Of a stretch of 64,000 nucleotides of DNA, positions 45,401 to 55,010 are shown piece by piece. Where the stretch lies: contig NC_081541.1 in assembly GCF_901000735.1 (NCBI RefSeq), positions 32,010,060-32,074,059 of the forward strand, given 5' to 3'. The notes under the pieces are model-generated. The model saw only the letters and a list, made by a program, of their open reading frames with translations. It was not told the DNA's origin and searched no databases. How positions within the stretch are numbered: position 1 is the first letter of the stretch; each line of letters opens with the position of its first letter. This DNA comes from Corylus avellana (lineage: Eukaryota; Streptophyta; Magnoliopsida; Fagales; Betulaceae). A program made the position numbers and the translations under genes.

Positions 45401-46493
45401 CAAAAAGACATATATAAGAAAATAATGATAAATTAGACCACAAAGCAAGACATAGCAATGGAATTCACCTCAAAGAACTTCTTATACTCCGCCTAGGACT
45501 CTGATCCTCCTTGGAGAAATACCACTGCGCAATAGTCCCACTGATCACATAAACCTGCGCTTCCACCATAGCCGCCAAAGACCACAGCATCGTCAGAATT
45601 GCCAGCGCATAGTACGCGGGCACCCACCCATCTTGCTTCCACACACAAGTATACTCTCCGTCCGTTTCCTTCGGCACAATCTCTCCGTTATGGCTCGCAA
45701 ACACCAAAAACACCACAATCGGCGCGTAGTAGATCACCAACCCGAGCGTCATACACGGTAGCACCAGGAACAAACCCAAGTTCCTCGATAACGCGTTAGA
45801 AGCGACTCCAATTATGGTCACAGTAAGCTCGATTCGGTGCCAATTGACCACGAAGATCCAGACGATAACGGCGATTACCAAAAACACGAAGACGAGGACA
45901 AGAATCCGGTAAACCAAAGGGAAAGCGTCGCTGCAAGAGGAGCTGACGGTGCAGGCGACGAACCAGTAGACATTGAAGAAGATGGGGATTACAACGAAGA
46001 AGGGAAGGGACACGTAGACGATTTGTTTGGTATAATGCTTGAGGGCGAGGAGCAAGAGGAAGCAAATGGGTATACTCAAAACGAAAGTAACCACAAAAAC
46101 CCATATCAAACTGTCCAAAAAATTGGAAGAAGAAAGCGAATAGAAGCTAAACCAGGTGGTGGGCGAGGGCTCTGAGACCGAGCTTTCGACGCACGAGGAG
46201 GAGTTGGAGCTGTAAGAGAAAGAGGAGAGGTCGGAATAGTAGCTGTTTCGGTTGAAGACGGAGAAGAGGCCGAAGCCGAAGGTGCAGAGGACGATGAGGA
46301 GGAATAGGACGAGGAAAGGAAGGTCCTTGAATGGCCTCGGCCCGTAGTTGTAGGAGATCTGGAGGTACTGGGTCGGGTCGGGTTCAGTTTCCGGTTGTGG
46401 GTCGTCGGGTGGCTTCGAGAGGAGGGGATGGCTGGGGGAGGAGGAGGGGTCATACAAGGATATGGGTCTGTCGGGTTCCTCGGTGCTACCCAT
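42469..46493 (-). CDS. Choline-transporter-like (CTL/SLC44-type) membrane protein
   Basis: Three exons on the minus strand: 46493-45469, 43818-43473 and 42729-42469, with GT-AG introns and matching phases (2, then 0), totalling 543 residues. A proline-rich cytosolic N-terminus (about 1-55, containing LLSKPPDDPQ) is followed by ~10 hydrophobic segments, the first being FLVLFLLIVLCTFGFGLF. The C-terminal half (NLMLRCCVNVFLSAIDFLNKF, AITGEAYCTSAR, YVAALAWVLLIMVLGFF, DTIYVCYAVDRDRGEV) carries the signature of the CTL family (Pfam Choline_transpo). Family members transport choline or act in lipid/vesicle homeostasis; the Arabidopsis relative I recall, At4g38640, lies next to RPN10. Substrate not shown by sequence. 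Intron 1 contains a SINE and a local duplication. Distinct from the longer CHER1/CTL1 type. Confidence 0.9.
44819..45282 (+). repeat. Diverged tandem duplication in intron 1 of the transporter gene
   Basis: The segment from caagtagccatcaatggacacgg (44819) to catcacaatctccaac (about 44985) is repeated from about 44989 to 45282. The second unit is interrupted by the SINE at 45074-45195. Without the SINE and one target duplication the units are ~155-170 bp each. Confidence 0.75.
45074..45195 (+). mobile_element. tRNA-derived SINE in intron 1 of the transporter gene
   Basis: 122 bp with an A box (TTTAGCTCAAATGGTA), a B box (GGGTTCAAGTCTC) and a terminal A run. The flanks GAAATTTATTCATAGTA (from 45057) and GAAATTTACTCATAGCA (from 45196) are a 17-bp target duplication with two mismatches, so it is an older insertion. 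A different head from the 35924 family. Confidence 0.82.
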
Positions 46494-48552
46494 CGCACAC
46501 GCAGAGAAACACGCAGGGAGGAGTATGGACCAGCTGTTGTATGTTTGACTCTTTAGCTCGGCAGGAACTAGGAAGAGATGAGAAAGGGCCGGAAAGGCTA
46601 TTGAAAAGGGCTTTTTCTTAGTTTTGTCTTATATTTATCTTTGTTTTTGTAATATATATATTTTTTTAAAATACACTTTATTCATAAACTATCTACTCAT
46701 TTGAACTTTTAATCTCAATGTTTAAAAAGTGACACATTACTTTCTAAACTTCTAAATTGTTGCAATTCGACTATTCTAACTTTTTTTTTTTTTCCAAAAT
46801 ACCCCTATACCAAATTAGAAAAAAGAAATTAAAAATTAAGAGGTGGCCGAAGCCTCCCTCAGGCCTAACTGGGGTGGTCAGCCACCCTTTAATTTTTAAA
46901 ATTTTAAAAAAAAAAAATTAATTTTTAATTTTTTTTTAACTTGGGATGGGAATATTTTGGAGAAAACAAAAAAAAACAAAAAAAGTCAGAATGGTCAAAT
47001 TGCAACAATTTAGAAGTTTGGAAGGGTAAAATGTTACTTTTTAAACATTTGGATTAAAAGTGCAAATGGGTAGATAGTTCGGGGGTAAAATGTATTTTTT
47101 TCTAATTTTTTTTTCCTTGAAATTGCAAAAAAACGAGATTAAAACAAAAAGAAAAGAAAAAAAAAGAAAAGGATTATTATTTATTACACTTGGTGTGTGA
47201 AAAACTGAAAATTATGTCATATAATGTGGGTCTCAAAATTCAAAAGAGGGATTGTGCAAAAGTTTCAGTGAACTTTTTTTTGGCTGTACTAAACAACAAA
47301 ATGCAAATTTGGCTGCTACGAAGACTGCAGCAAAAGCTCATCTTATTAGAAGGGTTCCTTTTGTGCTTTTTTTTTTGGGGAGGGGTGGGGAAGTATACAT
47401 TGGCCCCAACAAGTGGTTAATCCCAATTTATTTGTTGGATATTGAAAAAGAATGATTTCAGTGTTGCAAATACAAGCACTTAATGTACGAGGGCAAGTCA
47501 GGTAGCACCTGCCCACAGGAAACTGCTGAGGAGTTTTTTTGACAAAAAAAAAAAACAAAAATACAAACGCTGACCTAAGAACTGATTTTCGCAGTCTGAC
47601 ATCTCAATTCTGTGAAAGTTCTACAAAAGTCTACTACATAGTATTTATAAATATTGTAACCCAATTGAATAAAAAAGAGGGTGGTTCATAATGCCCACTC
47701 AGAGTATGCAGCAAACAATAGGTTAAGTCAAAACCCAACTCAGACGCACGTTCCAATCTCATGACAACTAATTCAAAACCTTATCATATAACATCAACAT
47801 CCGGATTGTCGTTGGCAATTAGGCTTTTTAACAATAAACATTATGAGGAGATTATCTTGGTAAGTTGGTCAGCATATATGCTTGATAATTCTAACATTAA
47901 GCGTCACCTTCAAATTGGGCGGCGTATATGCTCGACAATTTTAACATTAAGCATCACCTGCAAATTGGGTCGGAATAAATTTTTTTAGTTTAGTTTATTA
48001 AATGTATTTCTAATTCTCACCTACATATTTAATAATTTTCAGTCATATGATTTTCATATACATTTATATGACTTTATTCTTCTAATCGGCACCCATCTAT
48101 TATTTATACTAAACATTTAATTGTGAGGAAGCAGCATAGCAATACGATCAACAAAAGTGAGCCCTTTGTAGCACACGACCAAATGCTGTCGGCTCTGCCC
48201 CAAATGAGCTCTTTCCTTTCTTTTTGCTTCTCTTTTCTAAGTATGTAAAACATTTCTCTATAAAGTTGCTTACAAGCTCACTCATAAAAGCAGTCTCATG
48301 TACAGAATGGACACTAAAATGCAAGAAACAGGTTCATTTCCTCTTGATTCCTCTACAGCAAACATGTTCGTGTTAATGAAAAATACAAAAGACAAACTAC
48401 AATATTTTCCAAGAAGACCTAAGATTCTGAGAAATCATGACTGCTAAAATTCATGGATGTGTTACAAAGTTAAGAGAATGTGAATCAACTATCCGAACAA
48501 AATTCGCAAACCTGAAACAGAAAAGCTTGCTAATGTTCATGTATAAAGGAGC
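46494..48552. other. Intergenic region between transporter and cyclophilin genes
   Basis: Contains the transporter promoter, the long-TIR element at 46672-47094, poly-A/T runs and a short duplicated stretch around 47880-47960 (both parts contain 'atatgctt/cgaca/taatt...taacattaagc'). No supported gene. Confidence 0.55.
46672..47094. mobile_element. Non-autonomous element with ~115-bp terminal inverted repeats
   Basis: The left arm (from TACACTTTATTCATAAACTATC, through GTTTAAAAAGTGACA and CTTCTAAATTGTTGCAATTCGA) matches the inverted right arm (TACATTTTACCCCCGAACTATC, GTTTAAAAAGTAACA, CTTCTAAATTGTTGCAATTTGA). The centre is GC-richer with ggtggcc/ggccacc motifs between A/T tracts. The poly-T flanks prevent a clean target duplication call. 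Non-coding. Confidence 0.7.
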
Positions 48553-50772
48553 TTATCTTTCCTCATCCCACTGGCTCTTGGGTATCTCTCCAGAGTCGGC
48601 AATAACAACCTTTTTTCTAGGCTTTCCGCTATAGGTTCCAGCCCCTCCTTCAATTGCAAACACAGTATCCATGCCTTGAATAACCTTGCCAAAGACAACA
48701 TGCTCCCCATCCAACCTGGACGCATGTATATCATAGCACACATCATTTTAGTAGATCTACTTTGGTGGCACAATATGCATATGAGCAACAGACCCGGAGT
48801 ATAAAGTTTTAAACAATGAAATTTTATACAAGCTGAAGTTGATACATTAAGAAGATTGTCCATCTAATATGAAAATCCACTTGTGTCAACAACAGCTGCC
48901 CCCATTTTCTTCAGATAAGAACAAATTGCACAATGACAATTAGATGGTAATTCTATTCATCCAAAAAAAGAAAGATAATAATTTCAGATGGTCCTAGAAA
49001 ACATAGACGGATGAGTATTGTTGAAGTAGTGGGCAGAAGAAGATTGTATCATTTAAAGATTCAAAGCTCGATCCAAACATATCAATTAGGACTTATCAGG
49101 TTTCTGGACCTTAAATTTTTAATGTAGGCTTTTTATGTCTTAATATTCAATAATATCACCCTAGAGATAGCTTACCAGCTGGCTTTGACTGTAGTGATAA
49201 AAAACTGTGAGCCATTAGAATCAGGTCCTGAATTCACCATGGAAACAACACCTGCAACATTCAAAGCATGTTTTCAGAGAAGGTGTAGAGAAAAGGAACT
49301 GTAACAAGACTCAATAAAAGATTGAGCTTTAGGAATCCATGACTTATATAACACACTGCTCAACCACTAAAGGATTTGAAGTTAAAGACCTGCATGTGCA
49401 TTTTTTATCTTGAAATTCTCATCTGGAAAGGTGCCACCATATATAGATTCAAACCCCCTACCATTGCCGTAAACAATATCTCCACCTTGAATCATGAACC
49501 CAGATACTATACGATGAAATGGTGTTCCTTTATAGTGGAGTTTTTTCCCACTGGGACCCTTGCCTTTCTCCCCTGTGTTTAAGGTGAGCAAGTTATAATC
49601 AGCGTATTGTCAATAAACGTAGCCATCAGGTTAACAAACACACAACACAAGTAAGAAGAACCCCAGTACCTGTGCACAAAGCCCTAAAATTTTCTGCAAA
49701 CAAAAAAACTCTTGAGCATTAGGCAACTATTTGGCATGAGAACAAATACAACCAGTATTTCAACAAAAAAAAAAAATTATACAAGTTGAAATTATATGAC
49801 TTCATTTCAGTTTGCTATGAACTCAACAGCTTGAATTCAAGTAGACATGTCTTGCAGGTAAAGGGTAACAAAAAATCAATATGATTCATCAATGGACCAC
49901 TAGTTGAAATGAGTACACACACAAGCTCGAGGGCATACCAACAGTTTTTGGTACAACTTGGCCATATAATCCGATCACAATTCTACCTGCACAAGTAAAG
50001 GTATAAATTGGCAGTTGAATAGATAAACAGGGTAAAGAAATATTAAAAGTTGACCTATTATATGAATCCCAGCGCAGTATATTCTATAGTTCAGACCAAT
50101 GACCTTTCTGGCTTATTGTCAGAACCTGGGTTGTTATCAAAAAATGCAAACATTGTAATATTTTCAATCAAACCGGACCTATATTTATGCTTTACTGATC
50201 TAAGCAGCAAGTGCCAGTTTTAACAGACCCAAGCTTGAGTAAATAACTAGAGTTGGACAATGAATAATGGTAGCCCTGGCCATTAATGACTTCATTATAT
50301 GCCCAAATGGAGTTGCACAGCAATCCATTGGAAAAATTGAACATACTTATCCTTTTGAGGTATCCACCACCGAATAAAATAAACCATGGCCTTGGAACCA
50401 CCACTTAGAAAGTATCTAAAAATCAATCATAAACCAATCCATATTTTGATTCAATTCCACATAAAGCAGACAGTACTGCCATATTATTGATCATAAAAAT
50501 TACAAAGAAAAGAACATGAAGATCCAATCACACAATAACAGGGTAGGCTCCATAATGAAACGTCTTCCTCACCATAATCATTGAGAATTATAAAGTGCTG
50601 TGTTTTGCGAACGTAACACGAGATGTTTAAGGAGGGTGGGAGTTGAGAGAGAACTTTTGCAATAAGAAATTGGTATTGCTTCAATTAATAACTAACGATA
50701 AGACATCAATTCTTATCCGTTAGCATATGTGCCACTCAGAGTAGCCAGGTCTGTATTATTACAGTTTAAAAA

Positions 50773-50814
<42 letters not shown>

Positions 50815-52671
50815 AAACAAACAGACAGTTTAAGTTGCAGTTTTAATATGAAGCCGTACCTTGACGCTGTTCATCAATATCAACATCCAAGTAAACTCTG
50901 TGTGTGATTTCAGGTACTTCTTCTGCTTTCTCCTCAACCTACATATTAGAATATTGCCATCAGATTAGAGCTAATGGTACATAGTTGAGCGTGAAAATAC
51001 ATACCATATGAAAAGGTAAATCAATGTATAAGCAAATAATGGCAAAAGAGTACTAAAAAGAAATTTTGATTCTCAAGCATACAGATATTGTTGTTACTCT
51101 ACATAGCAGACTCGTGAGTTGCAATGGTATTTCCAGAAGTAACAGACTCCTGGGATTTCACCATGAGGTGGTAGCTACATAACTAAAGCAAGAAGTAAAA
51201 CTGGAATCTAAAATCCCTTTGTATCTATCTAAAGGGCCATATTTTTTCCCACTCACCTTTATTTGTTAAACTTGATTCCCATGTCATGTCCAAGGAGAAC
51301 TTGGAACCATATTCACTCTCTCGTAATCGTATAGAATCATATATTTTCCAAATCCTTGAGAAAAGAAACAGCTCCACTGATTATAACAATTTTCCCACTA
51401 ATGCCCATTTTGATACCTTAGCAATGGATCTTCTCCATCTAAGTGTATAGCCACAAGCATATTAAGATTCTTTAGATTTCTTAGGGTTACTCCCTGGTGG
51501 AATTCTTAACATCCTAACGATTACTTTTTATTAAATGGTTCAAAATTTTCCATCTTAACATTTATGACTTCTAAAGAGTCTTTAATTTTAGCATAATTTA
51601 TTGTATCTCTCTAAGTTACATAACGAGATAAAAAAGAAAAAAAAAAATCTGAACAATTTGTTTAAAAATAATGACTAGCCACCCTTCCCCGGCACAAATC
51701 AAAAAAAAATGCAATAGATGGTTGGTAGCCTTGATTTGAACACTTTACATGCAATATGGCAATGAGTAATGCTAAGCCATGTCCTCCCAAAATTGATATA
51801 ACTTTTAAAATTACCATTGAATTTCTTATATATGATTATTGGATTTTGATCCAATGGTAGTTTTAGAAGCCACATCAATTTTGGGAGGACATGGGTCTTC
51901 CTTCTAGCATTACTCATAGGCAATACACCACATGCCGGTGTATTGCCACAGCAACAATCGAAGTTCTATGACAAACTCCAGCATTCTCTAAAGCCTTGAA
52001 AACAATGGGAAAATGAGAGGAAATTGTCCAATTGCATGGGGAAATTACTTCTACTTTTGATAATCCTCCCAACAATTTGCCCCTACTACCTTTCAATCCT
52101 TTCGTTAATCAACTTAAAGCCGATGCTACTCATTTTTACCAAATCCAAGTAATGAAATCCTCATCCCAACTATTCCACCTTAACCATCACTTTGTAATTC
52201 CTCTTTCAACTGTCAAGCATAATGAAAATGTTACCAAATATGAGATTCGAAATATGAACATTGTTTTTTTTTTTCGATTGCACCCAATTTGACAGAATTC
52301 AAGTGTAATTAAAGCTGTAATCTCAATTTCCAATGCTATCACATCACAAAGACCCAGTTAAACACCAAACCCATATCAAAAACCACTTCCTCCAAGGCAT
52401 TCAGATCACATAAACCAAAACCAAACAAAAAAACCCATCATAAAAAATCAAAACCCAGACCAAATTTGCCATTAGAAACAGCTCAAAACTCAATCCCACT
52501 CCTACATTCAGATCCGCACACATACAAAACGAAATGGGTTTGAAAATTAAAAGAGAGAAAAAGAAAACGTACCGTTTTGTGGTTGGAAAACGCGAAGACG
52601 AGGAGAATTAAGAGGACCAGGAAGAGGAGGAGGCAGCGTGGCTGGACCAAAAGCGATATCGCCCGACGCAT
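48553..52671 (-). CDS. CYP21-1: Peptidyl-prolyl cis-trans isomerase (cyclophilin), CYP21-1 type
   Basis: Seven exons on the minus strand: 52671-52573, 50938-50860, 49986-49939, 49693-49670, 49572-49390, 49251-49176 and 48715-48553, all GT-AG, 223 residues. The N-terminus [20 protein letters not shown] is a signal anchor or signal peptide, placing it in the secretory pathway. The cyclophilin domain (about 45-210) keeps the active-site residues R104, F109 and Q112 in [15 protein letters not shown]160-F161 in NGSQFF, W170 (cyclosporin-contact tryptophan) and H175. The C-terminus [20 protein letters not shown] matches Arabidopsis CYP21-1 (At4g34960). Where most cyclophilins have MANAG, this one has MVNSG (149-153). 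An upstream in-frame ATG at 52704 would add 11 residues before the conserved MRR and is not preferred. Confidence 0.95.
50770..50813. repeat. Long poly-A tract in cyclophilin intron 2
   Basis: A run of T followed by more than 30 A residues without any visible SINE head. It may be a collapsed homopolymer with uncertain length. Confidence 0.6.
51764..51916. mobile_element. MITE, GAGTAATGCTA family, in cyclophilin intron 1
   Basis: 153 bp with long imperfect terminal inverted repeats: GAGTAATGCTAAGCCATGTCC... at the left and ...GGACATGGGTCTTCCTTCTAGCATTACTC at the right, both continuing through TCCCAAAATTGAT. Flanks TATGGCAAT and TAGGCAAT suggest a ~9-bp duplication with one base lost. Confidence 0.7.
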
Positions 52672-52988
52672 CGTTTTGGTACTATGTGTTTCTCCGATCA
52701 ACAACTATATCTATTGGTTTCGGGATCCTCCATGAATATAACAGAGCGTTTCACCTTTCTCTACCTTGAAAGGACCGAAATGCACTAGCGTCAGTGGACT
52801 CTCAGTCTCTGAGAGGGTGCTAAATGCTGGGATTTTGCCCGTCGATCCGCTCTGCAAAGAGAACTTCTTTTTCTTTTCTTTTTTTTAATTAAAAATTAAT
52901 TTATATAATATGAGCAGGATTAAGAATTGGTTTTTATTATATAAAAAACAAATAATCGAATCTTAGTTTTTAGTATTATATTATGTAT
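52672..52988. other. Cyclophilin promoter and upstream region
   Basis: No gene. Immediately upstream of the cyclophilin start; a pyrimidine-rich tract near 52868-52886. Confidence 0.4.
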
Positions 52989-53069
52989 AATGTAATGATT
53001 TTTTTTTTTTTTGACATGTCCGTACAAGAAATGGAGGAAAATTCGATTTAGTAATATCTGCTTCATTAA

Positions 53070-54105
53070 AGCCTCGTTTGGTTCGCGGATTGTCTAGTCC
53101 ATTGGAAAAGGATTAGCTATCACTAGAATTAGCTACCACTAGGAATAGATTAGCTAGTCCTATTCCTTTGTTTGGTTGTAACGCTGGAATAAACTACCTA
53201 ATCATATTCATTCGTTTGGTACAATGCAATATATTGGTGAATGGAATCGTATTGTGATCTTATTTCCTAAAATACCCTTATAATATAAATACAATTTATA
53301 TTATTAAGGACTTTCATTCTTTTCTTTTTTTTTTGAAACATAAACAATTTTACTATAATTTTTTTTTTTTTAGTTATGTCATGTATATATAATTTTATCT
53401 ATATATACGCTTGAACAGGTATGAATAACCTGTGTTCAAGCATGTGTGTATATATATGCANNNNNNNNNNNNNNNNNNNNNNNNNNNNNNNNNNNNNNNN
53501 NNNNNNNNNNNNNNNNNNNNNNNNNNNNNNNNNNNNNNNNNNNNNNNNNNNNNNNNNNNNATATATAACTGAATTAAAAATCAAACTGAGAAAGTATAGA
53601 GAAAGAGAGATGAAGAAACAGAATTAAAAAAAAAAAAAAGAAGAGAAACGATACAGATAATCAAAAGAAATAAAAAAACAGAAGAAGAAAAAAAAAAACT
53701 AAGAAACGTTACAGAGAAAAAAAAATCCAAGAAACAGAGAGAAAATGAAATAACCAAGAAACAAAGAAGAGAAGAGAGGGGGAGAGAGATACCTTGCGCA
53801 GAGAAGAGAGATCGTTGCTCTTTGAGAGATGGATATCGTTTTGCAGAGTCTCCTTGAGAGACGAGACGTGGGTGCTAGAAGGGTGAGGGTTTTGTGGGCA
53901 ATTTACACTATAATTTTAATCCCATAGGAAATGAATAGCTAAGCCACTTGTTTTTTAGTGGCTTAGCTAACCCTGTGTATATAGGATTAGTAATTCCATG
54001 GGAATAGACTATTCTCATGAATAGAGTGTTACCAAACAAAGGATTAGCTATACCTAGTGTTAACTAGTCCAATCCAAGGGTCTAATCCACGAACCAAACG
54101 GGGCC
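53070..54105. mobile_element. PIF/Harbinger-type non-autonomous element, nested in a SINE
   Basis: Ends AGCCTCGTTTGGTTCGCGGATT (first 20 bases decisive) and, inverted, GGCCCCGTTTGGTTCGTGGA, forming ~21-bp terminal inverted repeats, with target duplication TAA (53067-53069 and 54106-54108). TAA/TTA duplication and a GGCC(T/C)CGTTTGG-like end are typical of Tourist/PIF-Harbinger elements. Subterminal regions also mirror each other (GATTAGCTA...AGCTAATCC). The interior has a purine-rich stretch at about 53575-53790 and a 100-N gap. No transposase ORF is visible. Confidence 0.87.
53461..53560. other. Assembly gap (100 N) inside the Harbinger-type element
   Basis: Flanked by TATATATGCA and ATATATAACT, so an AT microsatellite probably caused the break. 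True size unknown. Confidence 0.95.
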
Positions 54106-54364
54106 TAAGCGTGATCTCAGCTAATTGAGCTACCTCTTAAGGACAACGTAATAATTCAATGATAACATAATGTACATGTATTTGGGTGGATTGTTTAAAG
54201 CATTTATAAGTTATGATGCAAGTAATGTTTTAGATTGATGTTCTATTACTTGTTCTTACAGTTTTATAGTTTAGTTAAAGTTCAAGAAAAAAAAAAATAT
54301 ATATATATATAACTTTTTCACTGCTTTATTTATAAGGAATGTAGTAATAGTGTTATGTAAAGTT

Positions 54365-54467
54365 TACAAGCGATAACTCAATCAACTGGAAGCTACGTCT
54401 TATGAAGCGGATATTACTAAATCGAATCTTTCTTCCTTTGTGCGAACATATCAAAAAAAATAAAAAC
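54365..54467 (+). mobile_element. Degenerate SINE fragment
   Basis: CGATAACTCAATCAACTGGAAGC resembles a decayed A-box head and TACTAAATCGAATC a decayed B box, followed by CATATCAAAAAAAA. Same layout as the SINE at 35924. Its 3' two-thirds recurs at 54578-54657 because of the local tandem duplication. Confidence 0.6.
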
Positions 54468-55010
54468 AAACAGGATATATGTAAAATATTGCATTTATTG
54501 GATTTGAGCATTACATGACGACAATGGGCTGGGTTGGCCGATGGGGGGTGAGGTCGAGTCATGACCCTTGGGGGGTGACGTCTTATGAAGCGAATATTAC
54601 TAAATCGAATCTCTCTTCCTTTGTGCGAACATATCAAAAAAAAAAAAAAAAAAAAAAACAGGATATATGTAAAAGGATAAAGTTTTCCTTCAAACTGGAT
54701 TGGGGAAATTTCCTTTAACCTAGTCTATAAAAGTGACATGTGTCTATTTTTTTAATAACATGTGAGATTCACATGAGTTTTTAATCAAATGTATTCCAAC
54801 TTTGTCCCTGCTATTAAAAAAACATGTGCATCTCACATGTTTAAGGGACACATGTCACTTTTATAGATTAGGTTGAAGAAAATTTCTTCAACCCAATTTG
54901 AAGGAAAACTTTGTCCTATGTAAAATATTGCATTTATTGGATTTGAGCATTACATGACGACAATGGGCTGGGCTGGCTGATGGGGGGTGAGGTCGAGTCA
55001 TGACCCTTGG
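54395..55010 (+). repeat. 183-bp tandem duplication; the second unit carries a Mutator-type MITE
   Basis: Unit 1 is 54395-54577 (acgtcttatgaagcgg ... gacccttggggggtg) and unit 2 is 54578-55010. Removing 242 bp of element and 9 bp of target duplication leaves ~182 bp in unit 2, nearly identical to unit 1. Unit 1 keeps the uninterrupted target sequence (GGATATATGTAAAATATTGC). Confidence 0.9.
54675..54916. mobile_element. Mutator-like MITE with ~70-bp TIRs and 9-bp target duplication
   Basis: 242 bp. Left end GGATAAAGTTTTCCTTCAAA, right end inverted GGACAAAGTTTTCCTTCAAA; complementarity continues through TCTATAAAAGTGACATGTGTC. Perfect 9-bp duplications TATGTAAAA lie at 54666-54674 and 54917-54925. 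Non-coding. Confidence 0.93.

Larger units (their letters stand above)
53001..54144 (-). mobile_element. SINE (minus strand) split by a Harbinger-type element
   Basis: 53001-53069 and 54106-54144 together read as one SINE of the 35924 family: poly-T tail, GACATGTCCGTACAAGA, then the tRNA-like head (GCGTGATCTCAGCTAATTGAGCTACCTCTT). The flanks AATGTAATGATT (52989-53000) and AACGTAATAATT (54145-54156) are its target duplication. The break lies inside the conserved CTTCATTAAGCG sequence. Confidence 0.85.
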
